A stretch of DNA of 64,000 nt from Lethocerus indicus (Eukaryota > Arthropoda > Insecta > Hemiptera > Belostomatidae), in contig JACDQD010000011.1 of assembly GCA_019843655.1 (NCBI GenBank), forward strand, positions 11,140,604 through 11,204,603, read 5' to 3'. Each line of letters starts with the position of its first letter. Within the stretch, counting starts at the first letter, position 1. Shown one piece after another: positions 38,701 through 51,960 of the stretch. The notes beneath the pieces were generated by a model, which worked only from the letters and a program-made list of their open reading frames with translations, was not told where the DNA came from and did no database searches. Position numbers and translations under genes: made by a program.

Positions 38701-40900
38701 CCACCACATAGCTAGGAATTCTTTCTTCGATAATGAAGGGCTGTAACTTGACGCGGAATTAGCTATGCGGACTGTTTCGTCGATCATTTGAAATATTTTT
38801 CCCAACTCGGATTTACAAAAATAGATATACTAGCAGTCTGTGAGAAAAAAACCGGGCTTCAACACATTTTATACCGAACAGCCGGCGAGCATCGTGTATC
38901 AGTATCGGTAATATTTTTTTTTCCGGAATACTTTCAGCGTTATCTTTATGTGGGACTGGGCCTATACTTACCGCGCGTCGTTCACCTGGTCTATCTCACT
39001 GAAATATTGCGCCCCTATCTCTGCCGCTTCGACTATCCTTTATTGATCTAAGCGCGGGTCTGAATTTGTTTTAAGATATTTATTACGATAGGACGCCGTT
39101 TCTCATCGTGACTACATCGGTCACTACAGACAAGTTTTCAGCGAAATTAATTTGAGATTATGGAATTTATTTATTACGTGGGCCTCCAGGATCGTTCGGT
39201 TCGACGATGCGAAAAACTGAAACCGACAGCGTAGCGGATTGTGAAATGCTTAAAAATTAATCTATTTTGCCCTCACGCTATTTCATTGGCCCTGACTAGC
39301 TTCATCATTCTTAATATCATCCTTTATACGTTATGTCCCATAAAAGTTGAATATTCAATTAAGCATTTATTGAGCAAACTAAATGCAAAACGAATTTAGT
39401 TTTTTAATGCAGTCAATAGGTTCTGCTTTTTTTACTCCACATTGGTGCCAGGGAGGGCGATAAATTTAGTAAATACTCTCAGTAACGTAAAAGGTCGGGC
39501 TTGTATAGTAATAGCCTATTGCAGTGTGTAGGGGAGAAGAAATGGAAGAGAGTGTGCGATTAAAAGGTATACAAGTGGTAATCGGAGCGGGGACCATTGA
39601 GGCGGCGACAAGGCGCGGAACATCGGGTGAAAGTCATTTAGGAGAAGAACAACTGGTCCCCGCGGGGAGGCGGGGTGTGAGAACCGCCGCACTCCCTTTT
39701 AAGCGGCCGGCACTCGCTTTAGATGCAAAAGCCGGAGCGGGGTTAATGGGGCGCCGGGACGCCAGAGGTCGTGCGACTCCACGGGGGAACGACGGCCATG
39801 TGCTTAAATGGTAAAGAATAGCTCTGTACATTTAGCCCCCAATGTACATTGTACCCTCCCGCATCACTTGCTCCAATTAATGGACGATCGCGTATAATGA
39901 GACGTAGTAATACCTCATTGCGCTATATAGTTACAGATAACAAATTAATTAATAAATAATTGGTGCCTTATAAGATCGTAGGAATGCTGACGTCTACTGC
40001 GTGCGAATAAGATCGGAAATTCATATTTTCAGAATACTACCAAACTGCTTTCTGTTAAGCGAGTGTCGGGACGCAATTTCAACGCTGAAAATATAATGTG
40101 ATGGTTTTGATACAAAACAATTCTAGAGACCCTAGTCGTTTTATGTTTAGCTGAACGTTTGCCTTTTATTCCGGGGGTGTAGGTCTCATTTTTGGTGCTT
40201 GAGGGAATGTATAAAACTTATATACAAAGTTCCTCCGAGTGGATTGAGTCGAAACGGAATTTCGAGGGAAGAATTAACTTCGTAACAGTTTTCGAAGCTA
40301 TTACAATCACGAACCTAAATTCCAGTGTCCTCTGAGCGTCCGAGGGCGATAAAGTCTAAATCGGGAGTAATTGGCGGGGTGAGGGCGTTTATCCCCCGGG
40401 ATGGAATCGGATGACGCAACCGGGCCACGGAGCAGAGGCGGTATTTGCACTGGGACGTGGCTAATAAGAAGGCGAGCGAAGAAGAGAGACCCGTCTAATA
40501 AAGTATAATGGCAGGGGAATATCTCCGGCCGACCTCGGATGTCCCCCCCCCGCCCCTAATCGTCGGCTATGCACACCCCGGACCGGGTCCCGGCCTCCTC
40601 GCTCCTGTACCGTCGAACCAATTGTACCTTTATCGGTCACGGCTTTAACACTGGGTTAGGTGAAAAATAGTCCGCTGTGTATTTAACGCCCGAAAATTTA
40701 CTCTTCTAAATCATCGAGTTTCCAATCAAGAAATCCTTATCCTTAGGCAAAAAGGTTTCTCCGTCCGTGGGCAACGCGAACGCCTTCACGTGGGATCGGG
40801 TTTGGGGTGCTACGCTCAGAATGGGGGACTCAGTAAATATATCAATTTTCCTTTTTACGTTATAAATTTATATATTTGAGGTCTTAGTATTAATAGTTAG
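35701..40900. other. non-coding segment with islands at 35990-36370, 36400-36780, 39580-39800 and 40330-40610
   Basis: Includes copy B of the dispersed repeat, a G9 run near 36088-36099, and a CCATAAA-type word in the island at 36343. A CpG-rich + strand frame at 39524-39814 looks compositional. The AT-rich gaps 36790-37200, 38110-38300 and 39820-40040 show nothing supportable. Confidence 0.6.
37685..37748 (+). repeat. dispersed repeat, copy B
   Basis: This is the partner of copy A at 17976-18042, about 19.7 kb away in direct orientation. The first 17 bases of the core (37700-37716) are identical to copy A. The rest differs by four substitutions and one missing base. Similarity stops abruptly after TTTAT at 37748. 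Conservation of the core but not the flanks fits either insertion of a short element or selection on a duplicated site. Confidence 0.6.
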
Positions 40901-43900
40901 TGTAAATTATGTTTTTATTTGAATTTGTCGTTTCATCAATACGTTTTTTTATCTCAATTTGCGCTGTAATTTGGAGGTACAGTCATTATTTTCGGAATGC
41001 GGCGAATTCCGGGTTTAGCCGGGGGAGGTGGAGGAGGCTCCCTTCCTCCCCGAAATATGGCCGAGATTTCGCCCCATTAAACGATGCCGCGTTTTTGTCG
41101 GGGGGGATAGGCTTGGCGGTACGAATGCGGCTCTATAAACTGGCGGCCGGAAAGAACATTTTCTGGATTTTTCCAACGGCACACTTCCTCCGTTCTGGAG
41201 AAGAGTTCGAATTCAGCCGGCTTCGGAGTCGGGGCAATTTAAAAATATAATAACCGGTCGGCGGTCAATGAAAGAGACAAGTTCGTCTAAAAGACGCGAG
41301 AGTAAAGTGTCTATAGGAAGTTTTTCAGTATTCACTGGCCCTTTTCTGACCCCTGTACATACAAGCCTCCTCACTAACTTTCTACTGTAGTAATTACAAC
41401 GCAGCCTTACTTCTTAAAGACTTAAAATTGAAAATATCGACCTAATCATCGTTGACTTGTTATATTTATTTATTTTTCTCACAAACAAGCCCCGTGACCG
41501 GTTATCAGTTTTATTCATTGGCCCACTTGACACCCATATTGAGCATATCTCGCGTCTGAGAGGCGCCTTGAAAACCGTGTCTTTTTACGAGTCTTTTATG
41601 CGTTATAGAACTGATAAGGCCAGCGGTGGAGTTTTTACCATTGGCTAAGTTTTACCAATAAATAATATTTTAGTACTTAATACTTACCTTGTGGGAACAA
41701 TAAGTTTCAGAAGTTATGTAGACGCCGTGCTTGGCAAATATGTATTTATTTTTTACTTCCTTAAATAATTTACATAGGTTTTATTTATTTTTTATTTCTC
41801 ATTTGAGAAGATTGTACACGGCGAAACAGAGTGGTTTAGTTTTTTATATTTCACTAAGGAGGAATATAAAGTATTGATAATTATTTAATTCTTGTAGTAT
41901 GATTAAAAAAAATAATGAGATTTACTTTAATAAGGCGACATTCATTTGTTTGTTTCCTAATTGCGCATGTTCCTGTTTGTACGTTATGACACTAGATCCT
42001 CTTCACTATGCTACTACTATCTAAAACCTGAAAACGAGCTCCGGTTTCTAAGTTATTCTACAAGCCACCATGACGTCTAACGCGGATCGCCGGTTCATTA
42101 TAATTAAACCCGATCCGTGACCGGAGCCGTCAATGAAACCCGTCCGGCTCAAAAACGCCCGCGACCCGAAATTTCGAATCTGAAAGAGAAAAACCGAAAA
42201 AAAACGTGACATCAGTCCGAAATATCTGGAATTTCAAAAGTGACACGGTGCCCACCCAATCCGAAATTTTCGGAGCCGACCAACCGGATGCTGTCGAATA
42301 TTTTTCACAACACGCCGGCGAGGCGCGGCTCGAAAGGAGACGAGAGGCCAGTTTTTGTTAAACATAAGGCGCCTCTTGTAGAACACGGGATGATCGCCGG
42401 GATGAACGGTTTTTGTCATTGAGGTAAGAACATCTAGTTACGGTGTCCCACTTCGGCGATACCCATTTTCACTTTCGATATGAAAATGGCAGATTCGAGG
42501 CCCAGCTTTTGTTAATCTAGGAAGGATATTTTGCTTTATCGGTATATCGGTAAGATGTTGCCTGAACCCGGTACCTGAAAGGGCACACTAGAATGTGAAA
42601 ATAAATCCAGGGTTTACTGTCAGAAATATCCAAAGTCGTTTAGTGAGGAAATTATCAGTTTTGATCCACAGATTATCCCTTTAACTGACAACTTTCACCA
42701 GTCATGCACGACTTATGAAGTAAAACTAATGAAGTGTATACTACTTGTGTACCTATTGGTTGTTGGTTACCTTGGAATGAAGATGACGAATGGACTAAGC
42801 AAATTCTTAATTAGTAACTTTTGTTTGGGCATTAGTAATCTTTGGGCTAACAAGCATCGCCATTATATTTTGGTCCGGCTTACAAGAGGACCCCGAACAA
42901 GGGTCATTTGGCGTAATTACCCCCGCGGGGGAAAGGAGCAGTTCTAATACCGCTTGCACAGTTAACTGTAGGGTTAATTCCGGGGCATTCTATAATTCTA
43001 GGAGCATTTCTCTTATCTGAGCGAGTGCCTAACGTCATTAGGTAATTACCGGGCTAAATATTCCCCGGCACCGAACCATTAAGGCGTTAACTCCGCTCCT
43101 GGGCCTTATCTGCAATTAACGATTGAATATACGTCCGTCATTTACCGACGGTCATGTAAGGGGAACAGTGGCCATTTGTCACGTTACTCATTTTTTATTT
43201 AAACGGGCCCTATCGCTTACTTTGTTTGAATCACCTACATTTTATATATCCCATTAATTATCCTGATAGGTGGGATTAGTTCAAGGTATTGCTTCTCAGT
43301 GGCCACAATTATAACAGTATATTATATTACGTTGACCGTCATTACCACCAGTTACTGTTACTATTATAATATATGTATTCTTTTTAAAATACGAGTATTT
43401 TAATGACCGAAACTTAATGATCGAGCTATTTATCCGTCAAATATGAAAGCGAATACTTTGTATTATTATTATGATGCGAAACTGTATTGCAGTCTGATAG
43501 TATAAAAGGTATGTCCGGGGAAGCACAGTCGAGAGGAATGCGATACAATGCGGTAGTCTTCCATACAAAATATTTACCTCGTTCGACCCCTGGGAGTTAA
43601 ATCCCGTGCTGACAGAGTGTTGAAGGGAAGGCGTGCTGCGGACGATTGCGGAGGTTCATGTTTTTAATGGGGCATGTAACGACTTCGGCGGTGGTGACTC
43701 AGCCCGACTCCGTGGGAGAGATGACTCCACGAAAGGCGTACGCCTTCTCCGCTTTGGCCCCCGTACACAGTGGCATTTTTCGCTGGGGCCTCCACACCGG
43801 CGATTAGTCCATATAATATAGCCAAAGAAACCCGGCCAACAATGGGAATCGATTATACACGCTCGGACACCCGTTTTCCACGGCACCCTCCATTAGGTAG

Positions 43901-46200
43901 GTCCCCCTTACACAGGGATTGTGTGCTCTCGCCCACGAGGAAATAATTTTACAGCGGATGATATTAGTTCATAATTCTTACGGTTGTCCTTTTCAGTTTC
44001 TTTTTATTACCTCTATGGTCATCTCTCTTTTTATCTAGCGATACGTATTGTTATTCTATATTATGAAAGTTAGTTACATAAGTTTGTTAAGTTCATTGTT
44101 GTTAATTGACGCCTCGATCCGCCTGATACACTTTCCTCGTAAAGGAAAGGAAAATAGAAAATTTTCTTTTTCAAAATTTTCCCCGATTTGTCCCACACTC
44201 CGTCAACAGTTGCCCCAAAGTGAGATACACTTGCCCTATAAAGGAAAGTTGAAAAATAAAACGTTTTGAAATTTCAAAAATTTAAAAATAACTACGTTAT
44301 TTTCTGAATACAATGGAATGCTGGATATATTAGGTTAACTTTCTATCCAGCCTGCTATCGGAGTAAGTGCCTATCATTAATTCCTGGGATATTTAACTTA
44401 GTAATTCCAACTTGGGTTGTTATTCGATCTTAGAGTTTTTGGTTTCTTGTATTATAAGCGAAATATACACAAATAAATGAGTCGAACCAGAATATCGGAC
44501 CACTGTGTTTTTCGCTGTAACGAAGTTATAAGTATGCCTTAATGAACCAATTTCATATTTTCCTGAGCGTTTGCAGTTGTGCACTGTATCTGGGACGTGT
44601 ATCTCTTAACTCTGGAACAGAGCTTAGTCCCGCGAGTTTATTGGCTTTGGGCCGGAAGTAAGGTACCGTCCTAGAGCCCTTTGGGGTCCTCCTGTCGTGG
44701 CCTCCTTGCTTCCGGTCGCTGGCCGCAATTTCCCAGCATCGCTTCAGCCCACGCCGCGCTGCCGAAACCTCCGATATTGGACCCTCTGTTGCGGCTTCCT
44801 TTGTCGGCCTTGTTCTACCGCTTTGAAATTTCGTTTCTCTAAATCCACCTACAACTTGCTAGCAATGTCGGCCCCTTCCAGTGCGCAACATTTTCAAGAC
44901 CAACTTATATATATTCGCATAATTAAATTTTACACACCTTTACATTCTAAAAGTATGCATTAGTTTTACAGTTTCATGAAAATTATAACTGTCGTTTTTA
45001 ACATGTCTATTGAACGCTCTCGTGTTACTACTCCCGGTCTGCGTTTTAAACTCCTGAGTGTTTAAGCGACGATTGTATTACAGCGTTATATTTTGAATAT
45101 GGCTTGAATTTCAAATACACTAATTCTGGTGGTTTAACATAAGTGCGATGAAATGAACGCCACTCTGGTGGGACTACTGAACACAAGACTCTGGTATAGT
45201 ACCTAGTACCGCCTAACAGCCGTAGCGATGCACTTATGGTCGGACAATTCCCATTCGACTGCTACCAAAGCCCTCGCTAATCCTAGTAGCCCTATCCGCT
45301 ATTACCGGTAATCCGCTTACGCCCACTTTCATTTAGCCCCCGATCACAATTTTGTAGGCCTATTCAGCACCTGTAGCTTTCATTGGGGTTTCTGTTTTTT
45401 CATTGTTTCACGTTTGTACGGCAGTACCGGGTTAATTAATTCTGTAAATTCTTCCTGTTGATATTTATAAACCCAATACAATTGCAAAACACTACGCTGT
45501 TTTGTATTGTTTTCGACACAACAAACAGAATGGAATGGATCCTGTCCCACACCCGCCATTCCATCATCTCTTCAATTACCCTTTTTTTGACAACTCAGTT
45601 GCTCAGTCCCATGTTCGACCTATCATAGTTTCTGACTTTACTGTACTAAAACATTCTATAAATATTTATTCTACTTATATTATTATGTTATTTTTTCCTA
45701 ATAATGTAATTATTTCCTAAATCTGATATTGAATTCTCAAAAGAAAATTGTTCGGATGGTGGGGCTTAAGGTTCTTGAAATTTTCGAGATTACTTTGTTT
45801 GCTTTGTTAATTACTTATATTAGGATATCATCTGATAAATTAGTTCCGATTGTTTTCAGTGTGCCCGCATTCAATCTTTTATCGTCGCCCTAATTAAAGC
45901 CGACGCAGTCGGACTAATTTCGAAAAGTTATAATGATTTCGGTATCCGTTTAATTATCTGCACCTGCAGTCGAGAAGTAGTGGAATAGAACACTTTACGG
46001 GGACGAAATCGAAATAGATCTAGCTCTAATTTCGACGACGGTTAAAATGAGGATAGTTCCAACTAATTATTATAATTGTCCTTATATAAATTTAAATTAG
46101 GAATGGTCATTAGTAATAATGTGATGGCTGTCGAAAATAAGAAATTAAAAAAAAGATTAATCAGTCGCTCACGATCTAATTTAAATTAGCAATAATTATT
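40901..46200. other. non-coding segment with islands at 41010-41260, 42090-42390, 43600-43900 and 44640-44800
   Basis: A GAG|GTAAGA donor-like sequence begins at 42422, right after a short open frame (42240-42422), but no acceptor of quality precedes it. The stretches 41640-42050, 43160-43500 and 45700-46200 are AT-rich with homeodomain-like words. The 9-bp hairpin at 45530 is the only structure noted in the last 2 kb. Confidence 0.6.
45530..45564. repeat. perfect 9-bp hairpin
   Basis: ATGGAATGG (45530-45538) pairs with CCATTCCAT (45556-45564) around a 17-base loop. The arms hold two GGAAT words, which resemble simple-repeat units. No function is assigned. Confidence 0.5.
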
Positions 46201-46654
46201 TTTGTATAAATTGAATTTATTATTCTTATTAAAATTATAATTACCTCCGGAGTGGTCTTTAGGCTTTATTTCCACGTTGTATTCATCTGAATATAATATA
46301 GATACATTCTTTTCAAAGAGATATGTATTACATATACTTAAATAATTAGTAAATTTACATGGTTGATATTTTACTTAAATGGATCATTAATGGCAATCCC
46401 GAATAATAATTTCTTTGTTATATGCTTTTTCTTTATATTATGGAATCCGTGCATTGTACAGTTTAATTTATTTGTATTATTATTTTTCATAATTTTATAT
46501 TACTTGTGTATTTATTTTATTAGTGCTGTAACTGAATTATATTGGAATATGATTATCCTCGATACGTTCGTCAGTGCCTCATCCGGTTTATTGAACATTG
46601 AAGCTTCGATGCGTCCAACGCTGAAACTTGTAAATAATAACCGCGGATGGAGGA

Positions 46655-46664
46655 GCGCATGCGC
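46655..46664. promoter_or_regulatory. NRF-1-type site, second copy
   Basis: GCGCATGCGC, followed by CGGGGCG, matches the core of the NRF-1 palindrome. It lies at the junction between a long AT-rich stretch (about 46000-46600) and a GC-richer patch. No transcript start can be shown. Confidence 0.3.
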
Positions 46665-47173
46665 CGGGGCGAGTTAAGGGCCTTATGAATTATTAATGGT
46701 TTATTTCGCGGTTTGAGTTATTCGGATTTTCTACGGGGCCATGCGCTCATAAATACAGAATAATTGTCTACCGGCGTAATGAAGTTGGCGGGACCGGTGA
46801 ATAAATAAATGGCTCCTTCCCAGACCGCTTTTAACGCATTTTGACGTTTCCTTTAATTGGGCCCGTATGCGTTTTTCTATAACGAGAACGGATCGTTCTG
46901 TTAGTTTTCAGGAGGTCTACTTGCCGCCTAGGTAGGACAGTCCCAATTTGAATTTTGGGATTATTTGACTTATGGTATCTTTGAAAATTTACACTTTTCG
47001 GTAATGGAATGACAAGTTGGAATGTCGTTTTTGAGTACTTTATGATCGCCAAGTTTCTTATGAACAGTTTTTAGGTGAAACGGATGAGCCCTACATTTCA
47101 AAATAATAAGTTCAAAATTTATTATCATTATCGACTTATTATCCACTGCCCGATTTAGTCCCAGATTAGTTTG

Positions 47174-47202
47174 GTATAGGTTTCTCCCCATCGTCAGTAG
47201 GC
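47174..47202 (-). repeat. hammerhead-like motif, degenerate with deletion
   Basis: On the - strand TACTGACGA is followed by TGGGGAGAAACC, almost the same as the copy at 6260-6232 but lacking about six bases between the spacer and GAAAC. The loss removes the 3' half of stem II, so it could not fold as a hammerhead. Shared words on both sides support common descent with the 6224-6268 copy. Confidence 0.3.
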
Positions 47203-50200
47203 AACGCGAAAGACATTAATTAACGAGGATCCGCGGGGAGAAAATAATGGCAAGAATGAGCCCATCATAAGGAGGAGTAAATTGATTTAGGTTAAAGAAC
47301 CAGTCGCTAGGGACTCTATTGAGAGCGAAACGTTCACAAATACCACCCAGAAAGGGAAATGAAGTAAAAAAACTTCAGTCTTCTGAGGGCTGGAGCGGGC
47401 GAAGACTCATAACCGTGAAGAGATCGAATCCCCAACAATAACCATCGAGAGTAAACTGTCTTCGGGCAAATTCCCTCCCCTGAAAGCTGTCTGAAATGTA
47501 CTGGCGGGGCGTTTGTGTATTTTGTAGCACACCTCGGCCCGTCGAACGGTCTCGGCCGCTATAAAATCTCATTTTATATACCGTCTGAAAATATTTAACG
47601 CTGGCGAGGCCGGCCCCGTTCCCCGTAATAAGTAAACGTCGGCCCAGGAGCGCATAACCCTTGGGGCGTCCCGACGGCGTAGACCGCGGCCCCCATTACA
47701 CGTCCGTCTGACCTTTTTCACGAAACCCCCCCCCATTGTCGGCCAGCGCCAAAATATATATATATTCCTGTATATATTGGACGGGGTCGTAAATTATCGA
47801 GGTTGGGCGCCCAACTACGGCATCCTTCGTTTCCGTCCTTTACGAGCTTTCCCGGAACGTCGGATTTGCATGCTCTCCTCCCCCGCCTCGTTGCCGACTC
47901 TCCCCGGCCAGCGCCCGAATTTACGGCCGAAGTGTTATTTATTTTTACCGCCCCCCGGTATAAACGCATTATTTATGTTTAATATCGTAATACGGGCGAT
48001 TCGTACGAATAAAACCTAAAAATTTCGAACGAAGCAATTTTCTATCCGCCGTCTTTTTTTGTGTAAGTGTAAATTCGTTAATTTATGAACCGGTTTGCAA
48101 GAAGCTGCAAACACACAGTTAACTACGATAAATCTGTACACTGCGCGGAGAAACCGATTGCACTCAATAAATCCAAAAAGGAAATAATATAGGAAACCTC
48201 GGGAAAATAAAAATGACACATATAATTTGAATGAAACGTTAATTACTTTCGCTTTTCATTAAGGTTTTTACTCTTGCAGAAATAATTTTCAAGTGTTATT
48301 TAGGGTGAGTTATAAACGCATGACGCGAAACAAAGTATTGAGGTCGTAAACATACAGAGTCCATTCGTTATATTCCGGTTTAGTCCTTTCCTATATTTTT
48401 TAATTCCTTTAAAGTCATCTTCGCCCCTGAATTGCGGTTTAGTTATACTCCCCGAGAGACAAGTTAATGATGGTCATTATTTTAGTTATACGTATAAAAA
48501 GTATTTTCCGCCTTGTTTGTAAATAGACTCGAGTCATTTCTGCGGGAAGGAAATGCACATTTTCCTCCAGAACCGACGAATAATATTTCATTTTCTGCGT
48601 TTCAACGAAATTACTCGCTTTTGTAGCAATTAACGGGCGTATTAATTTTCCCGGAGGAACAAACACATTGAATGGAACACAGGGCGTCGTGTACACATTG
48701 TGTACGGAGCGTGAAACCTGCGGCTCTCCGCCGCCGCCCTTTTTGTAAATTAATGACGTATAGAGGTGTCAACACCGGCCGGTGTTCATAATCACTTCTT
48801 GAATTTCGAATTTCTCCCCCCCCCGCCCCTTTGGAGTAATTTCATGGAATTTCGACGGCAACGGGCCCCAACCGCGGCTCCGTTAATCTCCCGCATCAAT
48901 CACCATTAGTTCCGCTTTGGATGCCCGGCCTCCATTGTCGGCGCCTCCTTTCCGTTTCTTCCACTCGAAATTCTAATTGTTATAAATTAACGTTAATTCG
49001 TGGCCAATTAATTATTAATCCCTATTTACCTTTAGGGGGTATCCTTTATATCGCCAGGCGTGTTTAACGCGGTATTTGTAATTCTGGAATTTCGTTAGTT
49101 AAATAAATAGCTCCCGCCGTCGGGGCCATAAATTTGTATTAACGCGTAATGACGCCACTTAATAATTTCGATGTCGTAAAGTTAAAAATGCCCTCATTTT
49201 AAAGTCTGTTAACTAAGTACACTATTTCTAAGACAATGCGGGAGTCTATCATTTTAATTTCATAACTTCGCTGGTAGTGTTTTAATAGTTTATTTATTTA
49301 TTTTAACTTGGCGGGAAAATAAAAGCGAAAATATTTCTCTCCGTGTAATGGGTCGTTAGTAATGACCACGCGATTTTAGAATGCAGCTATGTTTCCTTAC
49401 GAGGCGGGGCCAAATACTTTACTTACTAAAACTTAAATAGTGCGCCATTAAAATTCAGCCCATCAAATCTGGACCGAACAATAGTTCATAGCTTGCGCTT
49501 CAAGTCTGTCCGTAGACGCGGGTCCGCCGTATTATAAAAGCGATGATAAATCGTGTAGAGGTGCGGCTTGCGCTTCCTGGCCAGACGGAGTAATTTCGGT
49601 CTATTTGTCTAGCGGGAGGTGGCCGCCGATAAATCAGACCCGGACCCGGCTCTAATTTATATAAGGCGGGCCGCGGGGACGTCCGCTCCTGTGCCCGGAC
49701 TCCCCTCTATTTGCATATGAATATTTTGTTTCCCCGCTCATATCCAAATGAGAGGGACGGGCGAGGCGTTCCCTTTCTGGGTGGGGAGGTCAGGCCCTAT
49801 AACGCGATTTAGGAAGTGAACTCTTGTAAATGATTCTCGCTTTAGTTTCCAATTGCGCTACATTAACGAAGTTAAACAAAAATCTCCCAGTTAGATAAGT
49901 TGAAAAACGATCTTTACGAAAATAAAAACGCAAGATATGACTATAATGCTCGTTTGTGTGTCAGTCTTAGTGAATTTCTGTTATAAACTCGGGTATAATG
50001 TATTGCCATTATTTATAATAAACGCGGCATAACTTCGGGAGAAAGAATTTCATTTTGGCAGTTTTTTTGCACCGTGCGATGGGCGCGCCTCCGGCGACGG
50101 TTATATATGGGAGCCCAATTTTCGGCGTGGCAAGTAGACCACTCTTTTCGCGGCCATTAATTTGCAACATAAGCAGGGGCCCATTAACGACGTCTGATTG

Positions 50201-50247
50201 GCAGTTTGTTGGGCGTGTGCGTGGGCAGCGGCCCTATTAATATTGCG

Positions 50248-50260
50248 CCCCCCCCCCCCC
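50248..50260 (+). repeat. poly(C) run
   Basis: Thirteen consecutive C are followed by TCTTACC. Shorter C runs occur at 22142, 48821, 53266 and 40549, again C on the + strand. Confidence 0.8.
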
Positions 50261-51670
50261 TCTTACCATCCGCTCCCCTTTAAGGTAGCACCGCAATAAA
50301 CCCACCGAGAGCTTATAATGTTATGAATTTGGCTTTTTATTGCAAATGTATTCCCGATACGGACGATTAAAACATAAAAGTTGGCATCAGCTACCAAGGT
50401 TCTGCCGGTTATAAAACGTTTAAAGAAATAATGAAAATCTCGCCTAACGCGGCCCCTTGTATTATCACTTCATTTCTACTAAGTGCGACTCGCGACAAGA
50501 AACCCTGGGGCGCTGCAGGTCCCACCATCGGGGCTATTTCCTGCCATTTAATACAGTTTTATAGGGAACAGTTCCTGTTCGAATAATGGCGCTATTAACT
50601 GCAGTTAATTAATTCGCTCCCGGTTTCCCCGGAGGTGGCAGATCTCTGCTACCTGGGCCGCTACCGTAATAAATTTCGCGGTGGCCCCTAGTCCAGGGCC
50701 CCGTGTTACGTCTGCCCGCGTACCTGTTGTTTCGGGTCTGCCGGCGACACCCGCTTCCAATGCCAAATCCCTCCCCTTTGGCTCATCGAGCTGAGGTACA
50801 GCAACAACTTTATGTTACCTAAGGTATATAGTAACGGGAGCAACAGAACCTATCTTTGCAAATCGATGAAATAAAGTCAAATCTAATAGTATACAATATA
50901 ATGTTGTACCGTGAATTTCTCACATCATTTCTAAAGTTAAGTTTGTAATGGTAATACAAATATTTACGATTATTTACATTTGAATTTAAATTAATTTGTT
51001 TTTTATTCTATCATTTATACAATTCATTCATCCGTTAGGTTTACTATTGCCGTAACGCAGATATTATATATACAGTTGTGATGTTTATTTGTATAACAGA
51101 GGAATGTAGTCCGTTGGAAAGAGTAGCGCACGATTAGTATGCTTATAGCATTTCCCTTCGAGTTTACTATTTTCATTCGCCCTCTAATCGTATATTGTTT
51201 ATGATCAAAGCCATATTGTACGCCCCACAGATACCCTTCTGTCTCCCCTTTTAACAGAAGAGTGAAATAAAGTCTCTAAACGTGTAGATCGTGACCGCGT
51301 TGAAGACAATAAAAATACCGGATCCGTATACCATATTTCTGGAGCGTTTCCTGCCCGGCTCCGAGCGAGTGGATTATCGCCGCCGACCGAAACAGTTTCC
51401 ACGTTTACGCCGTTTGTTTAAGCGTATCACCATATATCTGTATTTTCTGCGTAGTGGAGAGAAAAATACAGGCCGAAGAAAAAACATTCTCGCCCCTTTC
51501 GTTTTTCGCGCTTTCATTCCCTTTATGATGATTGATTTTGTCTGGATTCAAATATTTTAGAACACAGGAGATGTAATGGATGAATATGCATAGTATGAAG
51601 GAAATGTTTCTGCTTATTATGTTATTAATAATAGGCGTACAATCAGGCCATTTCACCATGGCAGTACAAC

Positions 51671-51685
51671 ACCCTGGACCAGGGT
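51671..51685. promoter_or_regulatory. 15-bp odd palindrome ACCCTGG-A-CCAGGGT
   Basis: Two perfect 7-base arms surround one central base. Symmetric sites with a CCC...GGG layout are typical of dimeric factors such as COE/EBF, but the spacing here does not match that consensus exactly, so no factor is named. Confidence 0.3.
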
Positions 51686-51927
51686 TTACTCTTCTGCAGC
51701 ACACTTATGTATCGATTTCAATATCTCGAGACTCCACATCTTCTATCTTGGCGTTGGGGGAGTTCCGTCTCTAAATGAAGCCATGTATATTCTTTCGGAG
51801 GGCCGGAAAGCCGGTCTTTTCCGTCGCACAACAAATGGGAATGCATAAATTCACATTTAAGAAATAAAAAAAAAAGAGAGAACCCGGCGGAATTATACTC
51901 CCGGTATTTATTGTTAAGTGGAGTTCG

Positions 51928-51960
51928 TTCCCTCTCCTCTCTTTCCCTCTCCCTCTCTCC
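51928..51960 (+). repeat. CT-rich tract
   Basis: TCCCTCTCC-type repeats on the + strand lie downstream of a short A/GA run at 51866-51885. Confidence 0.65.

Larger units (their letters stand above)
46201..51300. other. non-coding segment with islands at 46640-46800, 47530-47960, 48720-48990, 49500-49800 and 50050-50300
   Basis: The island at 47530-47960 contains a (TA)n patch near 47755-47778. The degenerate hammerhead-like copy is at 47174 and a 7-bp hairpin (GTTTGCA/TGCAAAC) at 48093-48112. The 46201-46600 stretch is strongly AT-rich, which explains the hydrophobic Phe/Ile/Leu-rich frame there. The 50800-51200 stretch shows nothing. Confidence 0.6.

Noticed and set aside
42240..42430. Exon ending in GAG|GTAAGA
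   Set aside because: The donor is good, but no convincing acceptor precedes it and the short frame ends in a stop before the donor.
46363..46677. Hydrophobic frame resembling a membrane protein
   Set aside because: The Phe/Ile/Leu/Tyr content comes from AT-rich DNA. No family similarity and no conserved polar residues.
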